From: an uncultured Chryseobacterium sp.
GTDB taxonomy: Bacteria > Bacteroidota > Bacteroidia > Flavobacteriales > Weeksellaceae
Reading direction: 5' to 3'
Assembly (NCBI GenBank): GCA_913778505.1
Contig: CAJYWD010000036.1
Span: forward strand, 62,001-126,000
Length of the DNA stretch: 64,000 nt
In this document: piece by piece, positions 41,696 through 50,987 of the stretch
Layout of the letters: every line of letters starts with the position of its first letter
How positions within the stretch are numbered: position 1 is the first letter of the stretch
Notes under the pieces: generated by a model
Databases searched by the model: none
What the model saw: the letters and a program-made list of their open reading frames with translations, nothing else
Told to the model about the DNA's origin: nothing
Position numbers and translations under genes: made by a program

Positions 41696-41725
41696 AATCC
41701 CGCTTTCGAACGGGATTTTTTTATA
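41696..41725 (+). terminator. Terminator of Rhs module 2 / immunity unit
   Basis: Stem AATCCCG/CGGGATT with an 8-base loop and a T-run, 6 bp past the immunity stop. Confidence 0.85.
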
Positions 41726-41815
41726 GAAATTTCCAAAATGACAACTGAAATTTGATAAAATCAGTTGTCAAATTGGCAACAAATAATTTATTCTTGCATA
41801 AGATTAGCGAGATTA

Positions 41816-41889
41816 CCCGCTGCGCAAAGTCTCCCGACTTTGAGCAACCACAATACACCCAATAGCGCGGATTGAAAATCCGCGCTATT
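41816..41889. mobile_element. Lone MITE end (copy 3) with adjoining hairpin
   Basis: 41816-41847 is identical to the 32-bp left arm of copy 2 and is preceded by TA. No right arm follows. Instead a perfect 13-bp hairpin (AATAGCGCGGATT/AATCCGCGCTATT) and a T-run are found at 41861-41889. It is a truncated element or a recombination scar, upstream of the S9 peptidase gene. Confidence 0.75.
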
Positions 41890-41971
41890 ATTTTTTACAT
41901 AACTACTGAAACTGCTTAAAAGCCGATAAGCTATTTTTTTTCGTATTTTTGAAAACATTCAAAAGATAAAA

Positions 41972-44092
41972 ATGAAATTCAAATCCATTATTGCAACAGC
42001 AGCCGTCGTTTTCTACACGGGTCTGCAAGCTCAATCTATGACCAGCTCTAACTATCCCAAGGCCGTAAAAGGTGCACAAGTTGATAACTATTTCGGAACG
42101 CAGGTGGCCGATCCATACCGCGACCTGGAAAATGATTCCGAAGCCACCAAAAAATGGGTGGATGAAGAAGTGGCTTACAGCCAGAACTACCTTTCCAAAA
42201 TCCCTTTCAGGGAGACCATCAAAAACCAATTGAGAGATATCTGGAATTACGAGAAAATAGGCGCACCGTTCAAAGAAGGCGATTATACTTACTATTACAA
42301 AAACAACGGTCTGCAGGCACAATCGGTACTTTACAGAACCCATAACAAAACCAAAAAGACAGAGGTTTTCCTGGATCCCAACACGTTTTCGGATAAGGGA
42401 ACAACGTCGCTTTCCAATTTATCCTTCAACAAGAAAGGAAATTTGGCAGCCTATTCGATTTCAGAAGGTGGAAGCGACTGGAACAAGATCATCATCATCG
42501 ATGCCGTTACCATGCAACCCATTGATGAGACGATTGTTGATGTGAAATTCAGCGGCATTGCCTGGAAAGGTGATGAAGGCTTCTATTACTCCAGCTACGA
42601 CAAGCCGAAAGAAGGAACCGTGCTGTCCGGAATGACGGATAAACACAAAGTCTATTTCCATAAACTCGGCACCAAACAATCCGAAGATCAATTGATTTTC
42701 GGTGGTGAAAAAACACCTAGAAGATATCTTTCCGCAGGCGTTTCAGAAGATCAAAGATTCCTGATTATTTCTGCGGCCAATGCCACGAACGGCAACGAGC
42801 TGTACATTAAAGATTTGAAAAACGGTGGTGATTTTGTCCAGATCAACAAAGGTTTTGACATCAATGCTGATATTGTAGATACGCAAGGCGACGAGCTTTT
42901 CATCTTCACAGATAAAGATGCGCCCAATATGCGGTTGGTAAAAGTGAACATCAAAAATCCAAATACGGAGAACTGGAAAGACGTGATCCCGGAAACCGAT
43001 AATGTGTTGAGCATTTCCGAAGCCGGCGGTTATTTTTTCGGGAAATATATGAAAGATGCCATCAGTCTTGTGAAGCAATTTGATAAAACAGGGAGGCTGG
43101 TAAGAGAGATTACGTTGCCTGGAAAAGGAACAGTTTCCGGATTTGGTGGTAAAAAAGAAGATAAAGACATTTACTATTCTTTCACCAATTACATCACGCC
43201 CGGGACGATTTACAAATACAATGTAGCTTCCGGGAAATCTGAAATCTATCAGAAGCCTAAAGTGAAGTTTAATCCTGAAGATTATGTGTCCGAGCAGGTG
43301 TTCTACACTTCGAAAGACGGAACTAAGATTCCAATGATGATCAACTATAAAAAAGGGACGAAGCTAGACGGCAAGAACCCGACGATTCTGTATTCTTACG
43401 GAGGATTTAACATCAGCCTTCAGCCAGGTTTTTCGGTGGTTAATGCGATCTGGATGGAAAACGGCGGCATCTACGCGGTTCCGAATATCCGAGGTGGTGG
43501 CGAATATGGTAAAAAATGGCACGATGCAGGAACCAAGATGCAGAAAAAAAACGTGTTTAATGACTTTATCGCTGCCGGAGAATATCTGCAATCAAAAGGC
43601 TATACTTCTAAGGAATACATGGCGTTGTCCGGCCGTTCCAACGGCGGGCTTTTGGTTGGTGCGACGATGACAATGAGACCTGATTTGGCAAAGGTCGCTT
43701 TTCCTGGTGTGGGCGTTTTGGATATGCTGAGGTATAACAAATTCACAGCAGGCGCAGGATGGTCTTACGATTATGGAACTGCGGAAGACAGCAAAGAAAT
43801 GTTCGAGTATCTGAAGTCTTATTCACCGGTACACAATGTAAAAGCCGGAACTTGCTATCCTGCTACGATGATCATCACCAGCGATCACGATGACAGAGTG
43901 GTGCCTGCGCATTCTTTCAAATTTGGTGCGGAATTGCAGGAGAAACAATCTTGTGCCAACCCTATTTTATTGAGAATCGAGAAAAATGCCGGGCATGGCG
44001 CTGGACGTTCCACAGAACAGGTCATCGGCGAAAATGCTGATTTGCTGAGTTTTGCGTTATTCGAGATGGGAATCAAATCCTTGAAAAAATAA
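41972..44092 (+). CDS. Prolyl oligopeptidase (family S9A), secreted
   Basis: 706 residues with a signal peptide (MKFKSIIATAAVVFYTGLQAQ). The N-terminal part (about 30-440) is the seven-bladed propeller, beginning NYFGTQVADPYRDLEND; the C-terminal alpha/beta-hydrolase domain carries the nucleophile in LSGRSNGGLL, the catalytic aspartate in SDHDDRVVPAHSF, and histidine in KNAGHGAG. It cleaves after proline in short peptides and belongs to the group described from Flavobacterium/Elizabethkingia meningosepticum. A TATTTTTG -7-like element is at 41944-41951. The 5' end of a paralogue is found at 39501. Confidence 0.95.
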   Translation: MKFKSIIATAAVVFYTGLQAQSMTSSNYPKAVKGAQVDNYFGTQVADPYRDLENDSEATKKWVDEEVAYSQNYLSKIPFRETIKNQLRDIWNYEKIGAPFKEGDYTYYYKNNGLQAQSVLYRTHNKTKKTEVFLDPNTFSDKGTTSLSNLSFNKKGNLAAYSISEGGSDWNKIIIIDAVTMQPIDETIVDVKFSGIAWKGDEGFYYSSYDKPKEGTVLSGMTDKHKVYFHKLGTKQSEDQLIFGGEKTPRRYLSAGVSEDQRFLIISAANATNGNELYIKDLKNGGDFVQINKGFDINADIVDTQGDELFIFTDKDAPNMRLVKVNIKNPNTENWKDVIPETDNVLSISEAGGYFFGKYMKDAISLVKQFDKTGRLVREITLPGKGTVSGFGGKKEDKDIYYSFTNYITPGTIYKYNVASGKSEIYQKPKVKFNPEDYVSEQVFYTSKDGTKIPMMINYKKGTKLDGKNPTILYSYGGFNISLQPGFSVVNAIWMENGGIYAVPNIRGGGEYGKKWHDAGTKMQKKNVFNDFIAAGEYLQSKGYTSKEYMALSGRSNGGLLVGATMTMRPDLAKVAFPGVGVLDMLRYNKFTAGAGWSYDYGTAEDSKEMFEYLKSYSPVHNVKAGTCYPATMIITSDHDDRVVPAHSFKFGAELQEKQSCANPILLRIEKNAGHGAGRSTEQVIGENADLLSFALFEMGIKSLKK

Positions 44093-44110
44093 ATTCACTC
44101 TAAATACAAT

Positions 44111-44140
44111 AAAAATCCCGAAATTAGTTTCGGGATTTTT
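44111..44140 (+). terminator. Rho-independent terminator of the S9 peptidase gene
   Basis: A 13-bp stem (AAAAATCCCGAAA/TTTCGGGATTTTT) with a TTAG loop. Confidence 0.92.
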
Positions 44141-44266
44141 AGGTTTTGGACAATAATTTGATGCTCAACAATGCCATACATTCACAGTTTAAATACTAAT
44201 AGAATGGGTTGAGTTCATCTAAAAATCATCAATCCATTTCAATTTTAAAATATTAATAATCCGATT

Positions 44267-44692
44267 ATGAAAAAAAGCACATTGATGACGGCCTTTGCTG
44301 GCGCAGCTCTACTATTCTCATGCAAAAAGAACGATGCCAAGCCGTCCACAGAATCCTATGCATCAGAAACGACAATGACCGATGATAACGGTAAGATGGA
44401 CAGTGCTACCAGCACAGCCATGACGACTGAAACCGGCGGGAAAACAATGGAAACCTATTCCTATCCGTACAAAGCGTCTGATGGCAGCCGGGCCAAGGCT
44501 ACCTTTACCACCAATGGGAAATCCAAAACGGTTACCATAGAAGCCAACAACAATAAGTTCCAGCTGGATTTCAAAGATAAAACGGCGAAAGGCGAACATT
44601 ACGAGCGCAGCGGCATTTCTGCAGATACGAAAGGCGATTCGCTGATCATCACGCAGGACAATAATGTCATTGCCCTGGTAAGGGTTCAGTAA
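44267..44692 (+). CDS. Hypothetical lipoprotein, 141 aa
   Basis: A lipobox signal peptide (MKKSTLMTAFAGAALLFSC, Cys19) is followed by a Ser/Thr/Asp-rich linker (about 25-65) and a small beta-type domain (SYPYKASDGSRAKATFTTNGKSKTVTIEA, NKFQLDFKDKTAKGEHYERSG) resembling the MliC/YbgE-like lysozyme-inhibitor fold in pattern only. It is expected in the outer or inner membrane. It ends in a terminator and is a single-gene unit. Confidence 0.75.
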   Translation: MKKSTLMTAFAGAALLFSCKKNDAKPSTESYASETTMTDDNGKMDSATSTAMTTETGGKTMETYSYPYKASDGSRAKATFTTNGKSKTVTIEANNNKFQLDFKDKTAKGEHYERSGISADTKGDSLIITQDNNVIALVRVQ

Positions 44693-44702
44693 AAACATCT
44701 TA

Positions 44703-44729
44703 GGCTGTCTTTGTGACAGCCTTTTTTTA
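44703..44729 (+). terminator. Rho-independent terminator
   Basis: Stem GGCTGTC/GACAGCC with a 5-base loop followed by TTTTTTTAT. Confidence 0.9.
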
Positions 44730-44758
44730 TTGTAGCGGCAAACGCGTACTTTTGCCTG

Positions 44759-45964
44759 GTGAAACATCTCGTCATCATAGGTCTCGTTATTCCGGAGCCG
44801 GCATCCACAGCGGCCGGTCACAGGATGATGCAGCTTATTGCCCTGTTCCGGAACGCCGGCTACAAAATCACTTTCCTCACCGCGGCCCAAAATCTTGAAT
44901 TTTCTGAGAAAATAGAGATTCAAAGGATCGAGCTCAATCATGAAAGTTTTAATCATCAGATTGCTGCGCTGAAGCCGGATGCTGTGCTTTTTGACCGTTA
45001 TGTGACGGAGGAACAGTTTGGCTGGCGCGTAGCCGAGTTTTGTCCTGCGGCCGTTAGAATTCTGGACACCGAAGATTTACATTTCCTCCGCGAGGCCAGA
45101 AGAAAGGCATTTGTCGCCAATCGTACCATGCAGCATGCTGATCTTCTCAACGATGTTTTCAAGCGGGAGATAGCTGCTATTCTGCGCTCTGATCTCTCGC
45201 TCATCATCTCCGAATTCGAATATCAATTACTGACAGAGCAATTCCGAGTTCACCAGGACATCCTCTTTTACCTGCCTTTTCTCAGCACGGCTATTCTTCC
45301 CAATGAGGTTGCATTTAAGGACAGGCAACATTTTGTGAGTATAGGTAATTTTCTGCACGAGCCGAACTGGCAGACTGTTCTCACGCTTAAATCCGTTTGG
45401 AAAACCATTAGAAAACGGCTTCCCGATGCCGAACTTCACATTTATGGTGCCTACGCTACTGAGAAGGTATTTCAGCTTCATAACGCAAAAGAAGGCTTTC
45501 TGGTGAAAGGCCGCACTGAGAATGTAGAATCTATTTTTAAGCAATACCGCGTGCTGCTGGCGCCTATTCCCTTTGGTGCCGGACTGAAAGGAAAATTGTG
45601 GGAAAGCATGCACTATGGCCTGCCGAGTGTTACCAGTTCAGTAGGTGCAGAGGCTATGCACCTGGATTTGCCTTGGAACGGTTTTATAGAAGATTCCGAT
45701 GAGGCATTCGTAAAAAGCGCAGTTCAATTGTATGAAAACGAAACCATCTGGAATCAGGCCAATCTTAATGCTGTTATAATCTTAACAAAAGTCTTTGATA
45801 GAGCCTTGTTTATTGAAAAATTTTGGTTAAGATTTGACAGGATCAAAAATAATCTTGATGCTCACCGTGCGGAAAATTATCTGGGAATGATTCTTCAACA
45901 CCATCGGTTGAATTCCACAAAATATATGAGCCGCTGGATCGAGGAGAAAAATAAAAAACAGTAA
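44759..45964 (+). CDS. Glycosyltransferase, GT-B fold (GT4-like)
   Basis: 401 residues, starting with GTG at 44759 (MKHLVIIGLVIPEP). The N-terminal Rossmann half has an AAGHRMMQLI loop; the C-terminal half has HFVSIGNFLHEPNW, ELHIYGAYATEKV, a GFLVKGRTENV segment and the sugar-nucleotide site LLAPIPFGAGLKGKLWESMHYGLPSVTSSVGAE, with the E-x7-E-like pattern of GT4 enzymes. Donor and acceptor are unknown. A TACTTTTG -7-like word lies at 44747-44754, so the transcript may have almost no leader. The gene stands alone. Confidence 0.85.
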   Translation: MKHLVIIGLVIPEPASTAAGHRMMQLIALFRNAGYKITFLTAAQNLEFSEKIEIQRIELNHESFNHQIAALKPDAVLFDRYVTEEQFGWRVAEFCPAAVRILDTEDLHFLREARRKAFVANRTMQHADLLNDVFKREIAAILRSDLSLIISEFEYQLLTEQFRVHQDILFYLPFLSTAILPNEVAFKDRQHFVSIGNFLHEPNWQTVLTLKSVWKTIRKRLPDAELHIYGAYATEKVFQLHNAKEGFLVKGRTENVESIFKQYRVLLAPIPFGAGLKGKLWESMHYGLPSVTSSVGAEAMHLDLPWNGFIEDSDEAFVKSAVQLYENETIWNQANLNAVIILTKVFDRALFIEKFWLRFDRIKNNLDAHRAENYLGMILQHHRLNSTKYMSRWIEEKNKKQ

Positions 45965-46093
45965 AAGCCTGTTAAAAATTTCCTCAAATACATCATAATA
46001 TGTCATTAAACTATGAGCTCCATAGAAGTCATTTGAATGAATACTTTTATAATTCTTAAATAGATTCTAAACCATAAAAGCGTCTCAAACAAA

Positions 46094-46125
46094 AAATCCC
46101 TCTTCGGTTTTGCGAAGAGGGATTT
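46094..46125. terminator. Bidirectional terminator between convergent genes
   Basis: A perfect 13-bp stem (AAATCCCTCTTCG/CGAAGAGGGATTT) with a 6-base loop. On the minus strand it runs into TTTTTTG, directly past the stop at 46146. Confidence 0.9.
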
Positions 46126-46145
46126 CCTATTTTATCTTCAAAAAG

Positions 46146-48680
46146 TTAATTTTTAGACCGTCTGGCTTCCACAGGTGTAGAAGATGCGGGAAACTGCGTG
46201 CTTTCCGGTCTTCCAGGGCCACGTGGCGCAGATGGCGCATTCATGTTCTGTTCTCTTTCCTTCATCTCACTCTCGCGTTGTTCCTGGCTTTTCAGATCTT
46301 CCGGAGCAGAAAGTGCCGGCGTCTGTTCTGTGACGGCATTTCCATTCTCGTCGGTCATTTCCAGCTTTACATCGCTTTTCAGGTACTTCAGAAGCTCTTT
46401 CGCTTTTTTGCCTTCGGGCGTTTTGCCATAGTTAAGGACAATCTGTTCCAGCTGCAGAATCATAATTTCCTTACCTGCCGTTTTACCCGCGTTGTATGCA
46501 TTCAGCAGGTAAAATTTAGGAACCAGGGCATCGGCGGGATGGTCTGCAATTGCTTTTTCAATCATCGCAGAAGATTCGGGATACTTTTCGGTTTCGTAAA
46601 GTTTGTAGGCATCGGCATAGATCTTTTCCACATCTGCCGTAGACTTATTAAATTCTTTGCTTTTCGGATTTTTGACAAACTCTGCATAAGAAGTGTAAGG
46701 ATAGCGCTCCAGGATCAGCTTTTTAGCTTTCTCCGCTTCTGCCGGATTTTTCTCATAATTGAAAACGAATATGTTATACAGCGCCTGGAGATCGGTTTCT
46801 TCATCCGGCTTATTTTCTACCAGATCAAAAAGCGTTTTGGTCGCCAGTTTGGTATTTCCGAAGAAATTCTCATACATGGTTCCCATACCCAGGCTGGCTG
46901 TATCGCGGTCTTTTTTCAGCTGCTGAAGTTCCGCCGGTGATGTCGGAATCTTCTCGATGTAAAATTCCGGTTCCAGACGTCTCGGGTCCCGCGCATTGGC
47001 AAGACCCAGCGCTTCGTTTTTCATGTCTTCAATACTTGCGGTTCTGGCAGAATAACGCCAGTTGTCCTGCAGTGTTCTGCTGCCCCAAGTCTGGCGGAAC
47101 GCATTCTCACCTCTCGGAATGTTATTCTCATTGGCAAAATAAAACGTAGACCCGCCCGTAATCCCGAAATTCTGAAAACTGCCTGAATCCGAAGAATTAT
47201 TGGCAAAAATGGAATTGGCGCTGTAATCCGAATTGTCAAAACCTTTGCTACGTTCTGCGCGTTTCTTTTCCAGTTCCGCAGCAGCTTCTTTTTGTTTGAT
47301 TTTATCGATGTATTGTGCGAAGTAAGTACGTCTTTGATCATCGGACATCTTAGTCAGGGCCAGTATGCTGTCATTCTTTCTGATCAGATAATAATTCTTT
47401 GAAAGTTTTTTGATGTTGGCGGTCAGACTTGTCAGTCGTTCTACTTCCGGTTTGTAGGTCATTACGGCCAGTGCGCTGTCATAGTAGACACCGGCTGTAA
47501 GATAATCATCCTTGGCAAAATATTTCTTGGCCAATTCTGCATAGGTCAGTCCACGAATCTGAGGATCAGACTGCTTCTCCTTGAGTGCTTTTCTGAAAAA
47601 GGAATCTGCAATGGAATCTTTTGTTGCTGAGGTAGCAATCAGACCACTGGCATAGTAAAGCTCATTCTTGCGGGACGCATAGGTTCCTTTCTTTGCAATT
47701 TTTTCCAGGTATGCCATGGCCTCCTCATAACTATCCTTCTTACCGTCAAAGGTTTTGGCAATTTCGATTTGAGATTTCACTTCAAATTCATAGTTGTTGG
47801 CGTATTTGTAAGCCGCTGCAAAGGACTCACGCGCTTCATCTTTTCTGCCTAAGCCGGAAAGAATCTGACCCCTGAGAAATGCAATTCTGCTGCGGGTTTT
47901 TCTTTCCTTATTGTATTTGAAAGCGTCTTCCAGAACTTCTGCCGCCAATTCTTTCTTGCCCCATTTCAGGAAATTATCCGCCTGGTAAATCGTCAGCAAG
48001 CTTCTGTATTTTTTCTTGAGTTTATCATCCTCATCCAGTTCGCGGAATACCTCGTCCGCACGGTAATATTCTTTCAGTTTGGTGTAATTGACACCTTGAT
48101 AAATCCTGGCCAAAGGAACGCGTTTGTCCTTGCCCATGGTGTTGAAAATATATCCTAAAGCATCCATGGACTCCAGGTATTTTCCCTGATACATCCGCGC
48201 TTTGGCCAGCAGGATGTATGCATCGAAGATTTTCTTGTTCTTCTCTACACCATTGACGAGAACGCCGTATTTGGAAATGGCTTTCAGTGCTTTGGCTTCG
48301 GTAATTTGTAATGTTGAAGCTCCTTTTTTGTTCGGTGACATGTTAGAAACATCATTGATGTTGCTGCCTCCTCTGCTGCCTCCGCGCAATGGTGGTGGAG
48401 CGCCCGCGTCATTCATGCCGTTGCCAGCCGTAGTGGTCTGGAGATCCTGCAGATTATCTTCTGTCGTAAAAACGGCTATGTAAGGATCATAAAAATTATC
48501 GACGTGTGCTTTGTCCCGGTTCTGCATCTCGGCAAGGAAAGATTCCTTACTGTTAAACAAGGTGTTATGGAAGGTAAGGAAGCGATTCACCGGTCCGCTC
48601 TTCGTTCGCTTTTTCTTGGAACGCGGGTTGCAGGCGAGCACGCTTAGGACGGCTATGATGATCAGTAAATATTTTCTCAT
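46146..48680 (-). CDS. PorW/SprE-like type IX secretion TPR lipoprotein
   Basis: 844 residues. The signal peptide has a lipobox (MRKYLLIIIAVLSVLAC, Cys17). The mature start NRFLTFHNTLFNSKESFLAEM resembles the SprE/PorW N terminus (FHxLTTxxNxxYN type). Long TPR arrays follow (about 130-440; AYILLAKARMYQGKYLESMDAL, KKYRSLLTIYQADNFLKWGK), then a coiled region (about 460-490), a central low-complexity part and further TPRs to about 780, with a Pro/Ser-rich tail. SprE/PorW is an outer-membrane-linked lipoprotein needed for T9SS function, in line with the T9SS cargo at 2722. Assignment rests on architecture and the N-terminal motif. Confidence 0.7.
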   Translation of the reverse strand: MRKYLLIIIAVLSVLACNPRSKKKRTKSGPVNRFLTFHNTLFNSKESFLAEMQNRDKAHVDNFYDPYIAVFTTEDNLQDLQTTTAGNGMNDAGAPPPLRGGSRGGSNINDVSNMSPNKKGASTLQITEAKALKAISKYGVLVNGVEKNKKIFDAYILLAKARMYQGKYLESMDALGYIFNTMGKDKRVPLARIYQGVNYTKLKEYYRADEVFRELDEDDKLKKKYRSLLTIYQADNFLKWGKKELAAEVLEDAFKYNKERKTRSRIAFLRGQILSGLGRKDEARESFAAAYKYANNYEFEVKSQIEIAKTFDGKKDSYEEAMAYLEKIAKKGTYASRKNELYYASGLIATSATKDSIADSFFRKALKEKQSDPQIRGLTYAELAKKYFAKDDYLTAGVYYDSALAVMTYKPEVERLTSLTANIKKLSKNYYLIRKNDSILALTKMSDDQRRTYFAQYIDKIKQKEAAAELEKKRAERSKGFDNSDYSANSIFANNSSDSGSFQNFGITGGSTFYFANENNIPRGENAFRQTWGSRTLQDNWRYSARTASIEDMKNEALGLANARDPRRLEPEFYIEKIPTSPAELQQLKKDRDTASLGMGTMYENFFGNTKLATKTLFDLVENKPDEETDLQALYNIFVFNYEKNPAEAEKAKKLILERYPYTSYAEFVKNPKSKEFNKSTADVEKIYADAYKLYETEKYPESSAMIEKAIADHPADALVPKFYLLNAYNAGKTAGKEIMILQLEQIVLNYGKTPEGKKAKELLKYLKSDVKLEMTDENGNAVTEQTPALSAPEDLKSQEQRESEMKEREQNMNAPSAPRGPGRPESTQFPASSTPVEARRSKN

Positions 48681-48759
48681 TGAGCTTATTTCAATAATGA
48701 AATCGATGGTTTAATCTGTAAAAATAACGAAATTTTACAAGGAAAATTATCTAAATATT

Positions 48760-49338
48760 TCAGTTTCGGAATTTGGTGGGAAAACAGTTCAGGTTTTTGA
48801 GCTCTTCGTACACCAGATCTACGGGAAATCCCATTACGGCATAGAAGGAGCCGGCGATGCTTTTCACCTTTGCCATTCCCAGCCATTCCTGGATGCCGTA
48901 GGAGCCTGCTTTATCAAACGGTCTGAATTCCCTGATGTAAAATTCGATTTCAGCGTCGCTGATTTCAGAAAACTCTACCTCTGTTTTGCTGGTACTGGTG
49001 ATCTGAGAATCCTTTGTTTTAATTGTAAATGCGGTGTAAACCTGATGTATTTTTCCCGAAAGACTTCTCAGCATTTCAAAAGCCTCACTCTCATTTTTTG
49101 GTTTGAGAAGAATTTTTTGGTCTAAAGCAACAATCGTGTCCGAGGTTAGAAGAATTTCGTTTTCAGTGATGTCAAAAGTATTGGCCTTCTTGGCGGAGAC
49201 ATATTCTGCAATTTGATTGGGATTCAGTTCCGGAGGATAAGACTCATCGACATCAATTTTAACAACACCGAACTGATAGCCTAATTGTGTTAATAATTCT
49301 TTACGCCTGGGAGAATTAGATGCTAATAATAACTTCAT
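48760..49338 (-). CDS. maf: Maf family nucleoside triphosphate pyrophosphatase
   Basis: 192 residues. It has SNSPRRKELL at 8-17, the family signature, then VDESYP, SAKKAN, LTSDTIVALD and the basic loop FRPFDKAGSYGIQEWLG. Maf proteins hydrolyse non-canonical or modified NTPs (dTTP/UTP-type for YhdE-like members) and act as house-cleaning enzymes. It starts 10 bp after kdsC and the two are almost certainly co-transcribed; porW/sprE follows 79 bp later. Confidence 0.92.
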   Translation of the reverse strand: MKLLLASNSPRRKELLTQLGYQFGVVKIDVDESYPPELNPNQIAEYVSAKKANTFDITENEILLTSDTIVALDQKILLKPKNESEAFEMLRSLSGKIHQVYTAFTIKTKDSQITSTSKTEVEFSEISDAEIEFYIREFRPFDKAGSYGIQEWLGMAKVKSIAGSFYAVMGFPVDLVYEELKNLNCFPTKFRN

Positions 49339-49348
49339 TATTAATAAA

Positions 49349-49870
49349 TTAAGCTGATTTTATTTCTTCGTCCAGATTCCATTTTCCCTGGACTTTCATC
49401 ACCTGTTCTATTACATCACGAACCGCACCTTTGCCTCCAAAAATCGGCGAAATATAATCTGAAATAGCCTTCACTTCCGGAACTGCATTGGCAGGACAGG
49501 CAGAAATCTCAGCCAGCTTCATGATGCCGATATCGGGAATATCATCACCCATCATCAGAATTTCGGAATCCTGCAAATTATATCTGGATTTGAAATCCTC
49601 ATAATCAGCAACTTTGTGAGAGGACTTGGCGTAGTAGTCCCGGATGCCCAGATATTCCATCCTGTTCTTGACCATCGGGTCATTTCCGCCGGTGATGATG
49701 CCGATTTTGTAGCCTTTTTTAAGGCACTGCACTACTGCATAGCCGTCCAGAACGCTCATTACTCTGGACATGTTCTGATCCGGTAAAAGGTAAACGCTTC
49801 CGTCCGTAAACACACCATCTACATCAAAAACGAAGGCTTTTATATTTTTAAGTTTGGGTAAGTAACTCAT
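49349..49870 (-). CDS. kdsC: KDO-8-phosphate phosphatase KdsC (HAD superfamily)
   Basis: 173 residues of the C0-type (capless) HAD phosphatases. Motif I FDVDGVFTDG (16-25) carries the nucleophile Asp, motif II ITGG follows, and motif IV GDDIPDIGIM holds the metal-binding aspartates. KdsC removes phosphate from KDO-8-P during lipopolysaccharide inner-core synthesis. The length and capless layout separate it from other HADs. It lies directly upstream of maf. Confidence 0.9.
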   Translation of the reverse strand: MSYLPKLKNIKAFVFDVDGVFTDGSVYLLPDQNMSRVMSVLDGYAVVQCLKKGYKIGIITGGNDPMVKNRMEYLGIRDYYAKSSHKVADYEDFKSRYNLQDSEILMMGDDIPDIGIMKLAEISACPANAVPEVKAISDYISPIFGGKGAVRDVIEQVMKVQGKWNLDEEIKSA

Positions 49871-49899
49871 TTTAATTTTTTAAAATTGACATAAAAAAA

Positions 49900-49917
49900 G
49901 TCCTCATAAAAGAGGAC
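49900..49917 (-). terminator. Terminator after the GLPGLI gene
   Basis: Stem GTCCTC/GAGGAC with a 6-base A-rich loop. On the minus strand it is followed by TTTTTTT. It separates the GLPGLI gene from kdsC. Confidence 0.8.
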
Positions 49918-49942
49918 CATAAAAATAGTGTTTTATGTTTAA

Positions 49943-50845
49943 TTAAGGATAAAGCGTAGGTTCAATTTTGTTATTGTCCTCCCTGATCTGGTCTTTCTGA
50001 AATTTTTCCATATTCCGGAGCATCTCCGCCGGATCGGTCATTTCTTTACCATTGATATTGAGTTTCATTTTCACACCGGGCATAGACAAGGTTTGCCGCA
50101 TATCTTTCACGGGGTCATTTTTGTACTCTTTCCATTGTTTGATGAATTGGTCTTCCGAAACCTCTAATTCTTTCCCTCCAGGCATGTTTCCGATTCTAAC
50201 AACTCTTCCGCCGACGGGAGGAGCAATTTCTTTTTTCTCGATTTTCTCAACCTCATCAAATTTTTTGCTTCCGGCGAATTTGAAGATATGAGTTCCTGTA
50301 GAATCTTCCATTTCCAAGATCAGCCCGGGCAATCCATGGAACTTGTATGGCCCATCCTGAAATGGAAAATCTTGAGAGAACCAAGCGGTCCAAGTTCTTC
50401 CTCCAAAATCCAAAGTTGCTTTCTGGACTTCGAATTTGTCAATCATCTTTTTCTCCGGAAGAATTTTCCAGTTCATGGGTTTGGAATCAGAAACATCAAA
50501 ACGATTGGGGCCAAGAGAAGCGTGAAGATTTGTTTTGAAGTCCGGATAAGTTTTGTTGACCGTGTAATCCACTTTACCGGCATTAGAATCGTTATAACTG
50601 AAAGTACCTGAGCCAGACGCCAATTGTTTCTGAATGTAAACATCTCTCAAAGAATCGCTGACGAATTTTTGTCGGCTATAGAATTGGCTTCCATCTTTTT
50701 TGATATCCAGATACATCAGTTCTGTATCAAGAGAGTCTTTTTTGTCGATGTTAGACGCAAATTTGTACTCATACATGATCCTTGTTCCTTGTGCGAATGA
50801 TAAAACGCCAAAGAAAATCGATAAAATAAATAGTGTTTTTTTCAT
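49943..50845 (-). CDS. GLPGLI family protein
   Basis: About 300 residues with a signal peptide (MKKTLFILSIFFGVLSFAQG, start chosen at 50845; an ATG two codons upstream is equally possible). The family name motif appears as KFHGLPGLILEMED near residue 185, preceded by WFSQDFPFQDGP. GLPGLI proteins are secreted or periplasmic proteins of Bacteroidota, usually next to TonB-type outer-membrane barrels, with unknown function. Here such a barrel lies immediately upstream on the same strand, separated by a terminator-like hairpin. Confidence 0.9.
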   Translation of the reverse strand: MKKTLFILSIFFGVLSFAQGTRIMYEYKFASNIDKKDSLDTELMYLDIKKDGSQFYSRQKFVSDSLRDVYIQKQLASGSGTFSYNDSNAGKVDYTVNKTYPDFKTNLHASLGPNRFDVSDSKPMNWKILPEKKMIDKFEVQKATLDFGGRTWTAWFSQDFPFQDGPYKFHGLPGLILEMEDSTGTHIFKFAGSKKFDEVEKIEKKEIAPPVGGRVVRIGNMPGGKELEVSEDQFIKQWKEYKNDPVKDMRQTLSMPGVKMKLNINGKEMTDPAEMLRNMEKFQKDQIREDNNKIEPTLYP

Positions 50846-50934
50846 ATGCAAAAAAGTTTGGTTTTAATGGAAATATGGAATCGTTAAAACGATTTCATGA
50901 CTAAAGATTTAGTGATTTAAAATTAAGAAAAATA

Positions 50935-50966
50935 AAAAGGCAGACGAACAAATCGCGCTACCTTTT
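50935..50966 (-). terminator. Terminator after the outer-membrane barrel gene
   Basis: Stem AAAAGGCAG/CTACCTTTT (one G-T pair) with a 14-base loop and a T-rich run on the minus strand. Confidence 0.6.
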
Positions 50967-50987
50967 CGGTTATAATAAAATAGTGTG

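Noticed and set aside
46110..46940. A 276-codon plus-strand open frame
   Set aside because: It lies antisense to the porW/sprE-like gene, which has a lipobox and TPR pattern. The plus-strand frame has no recognisable protein character.
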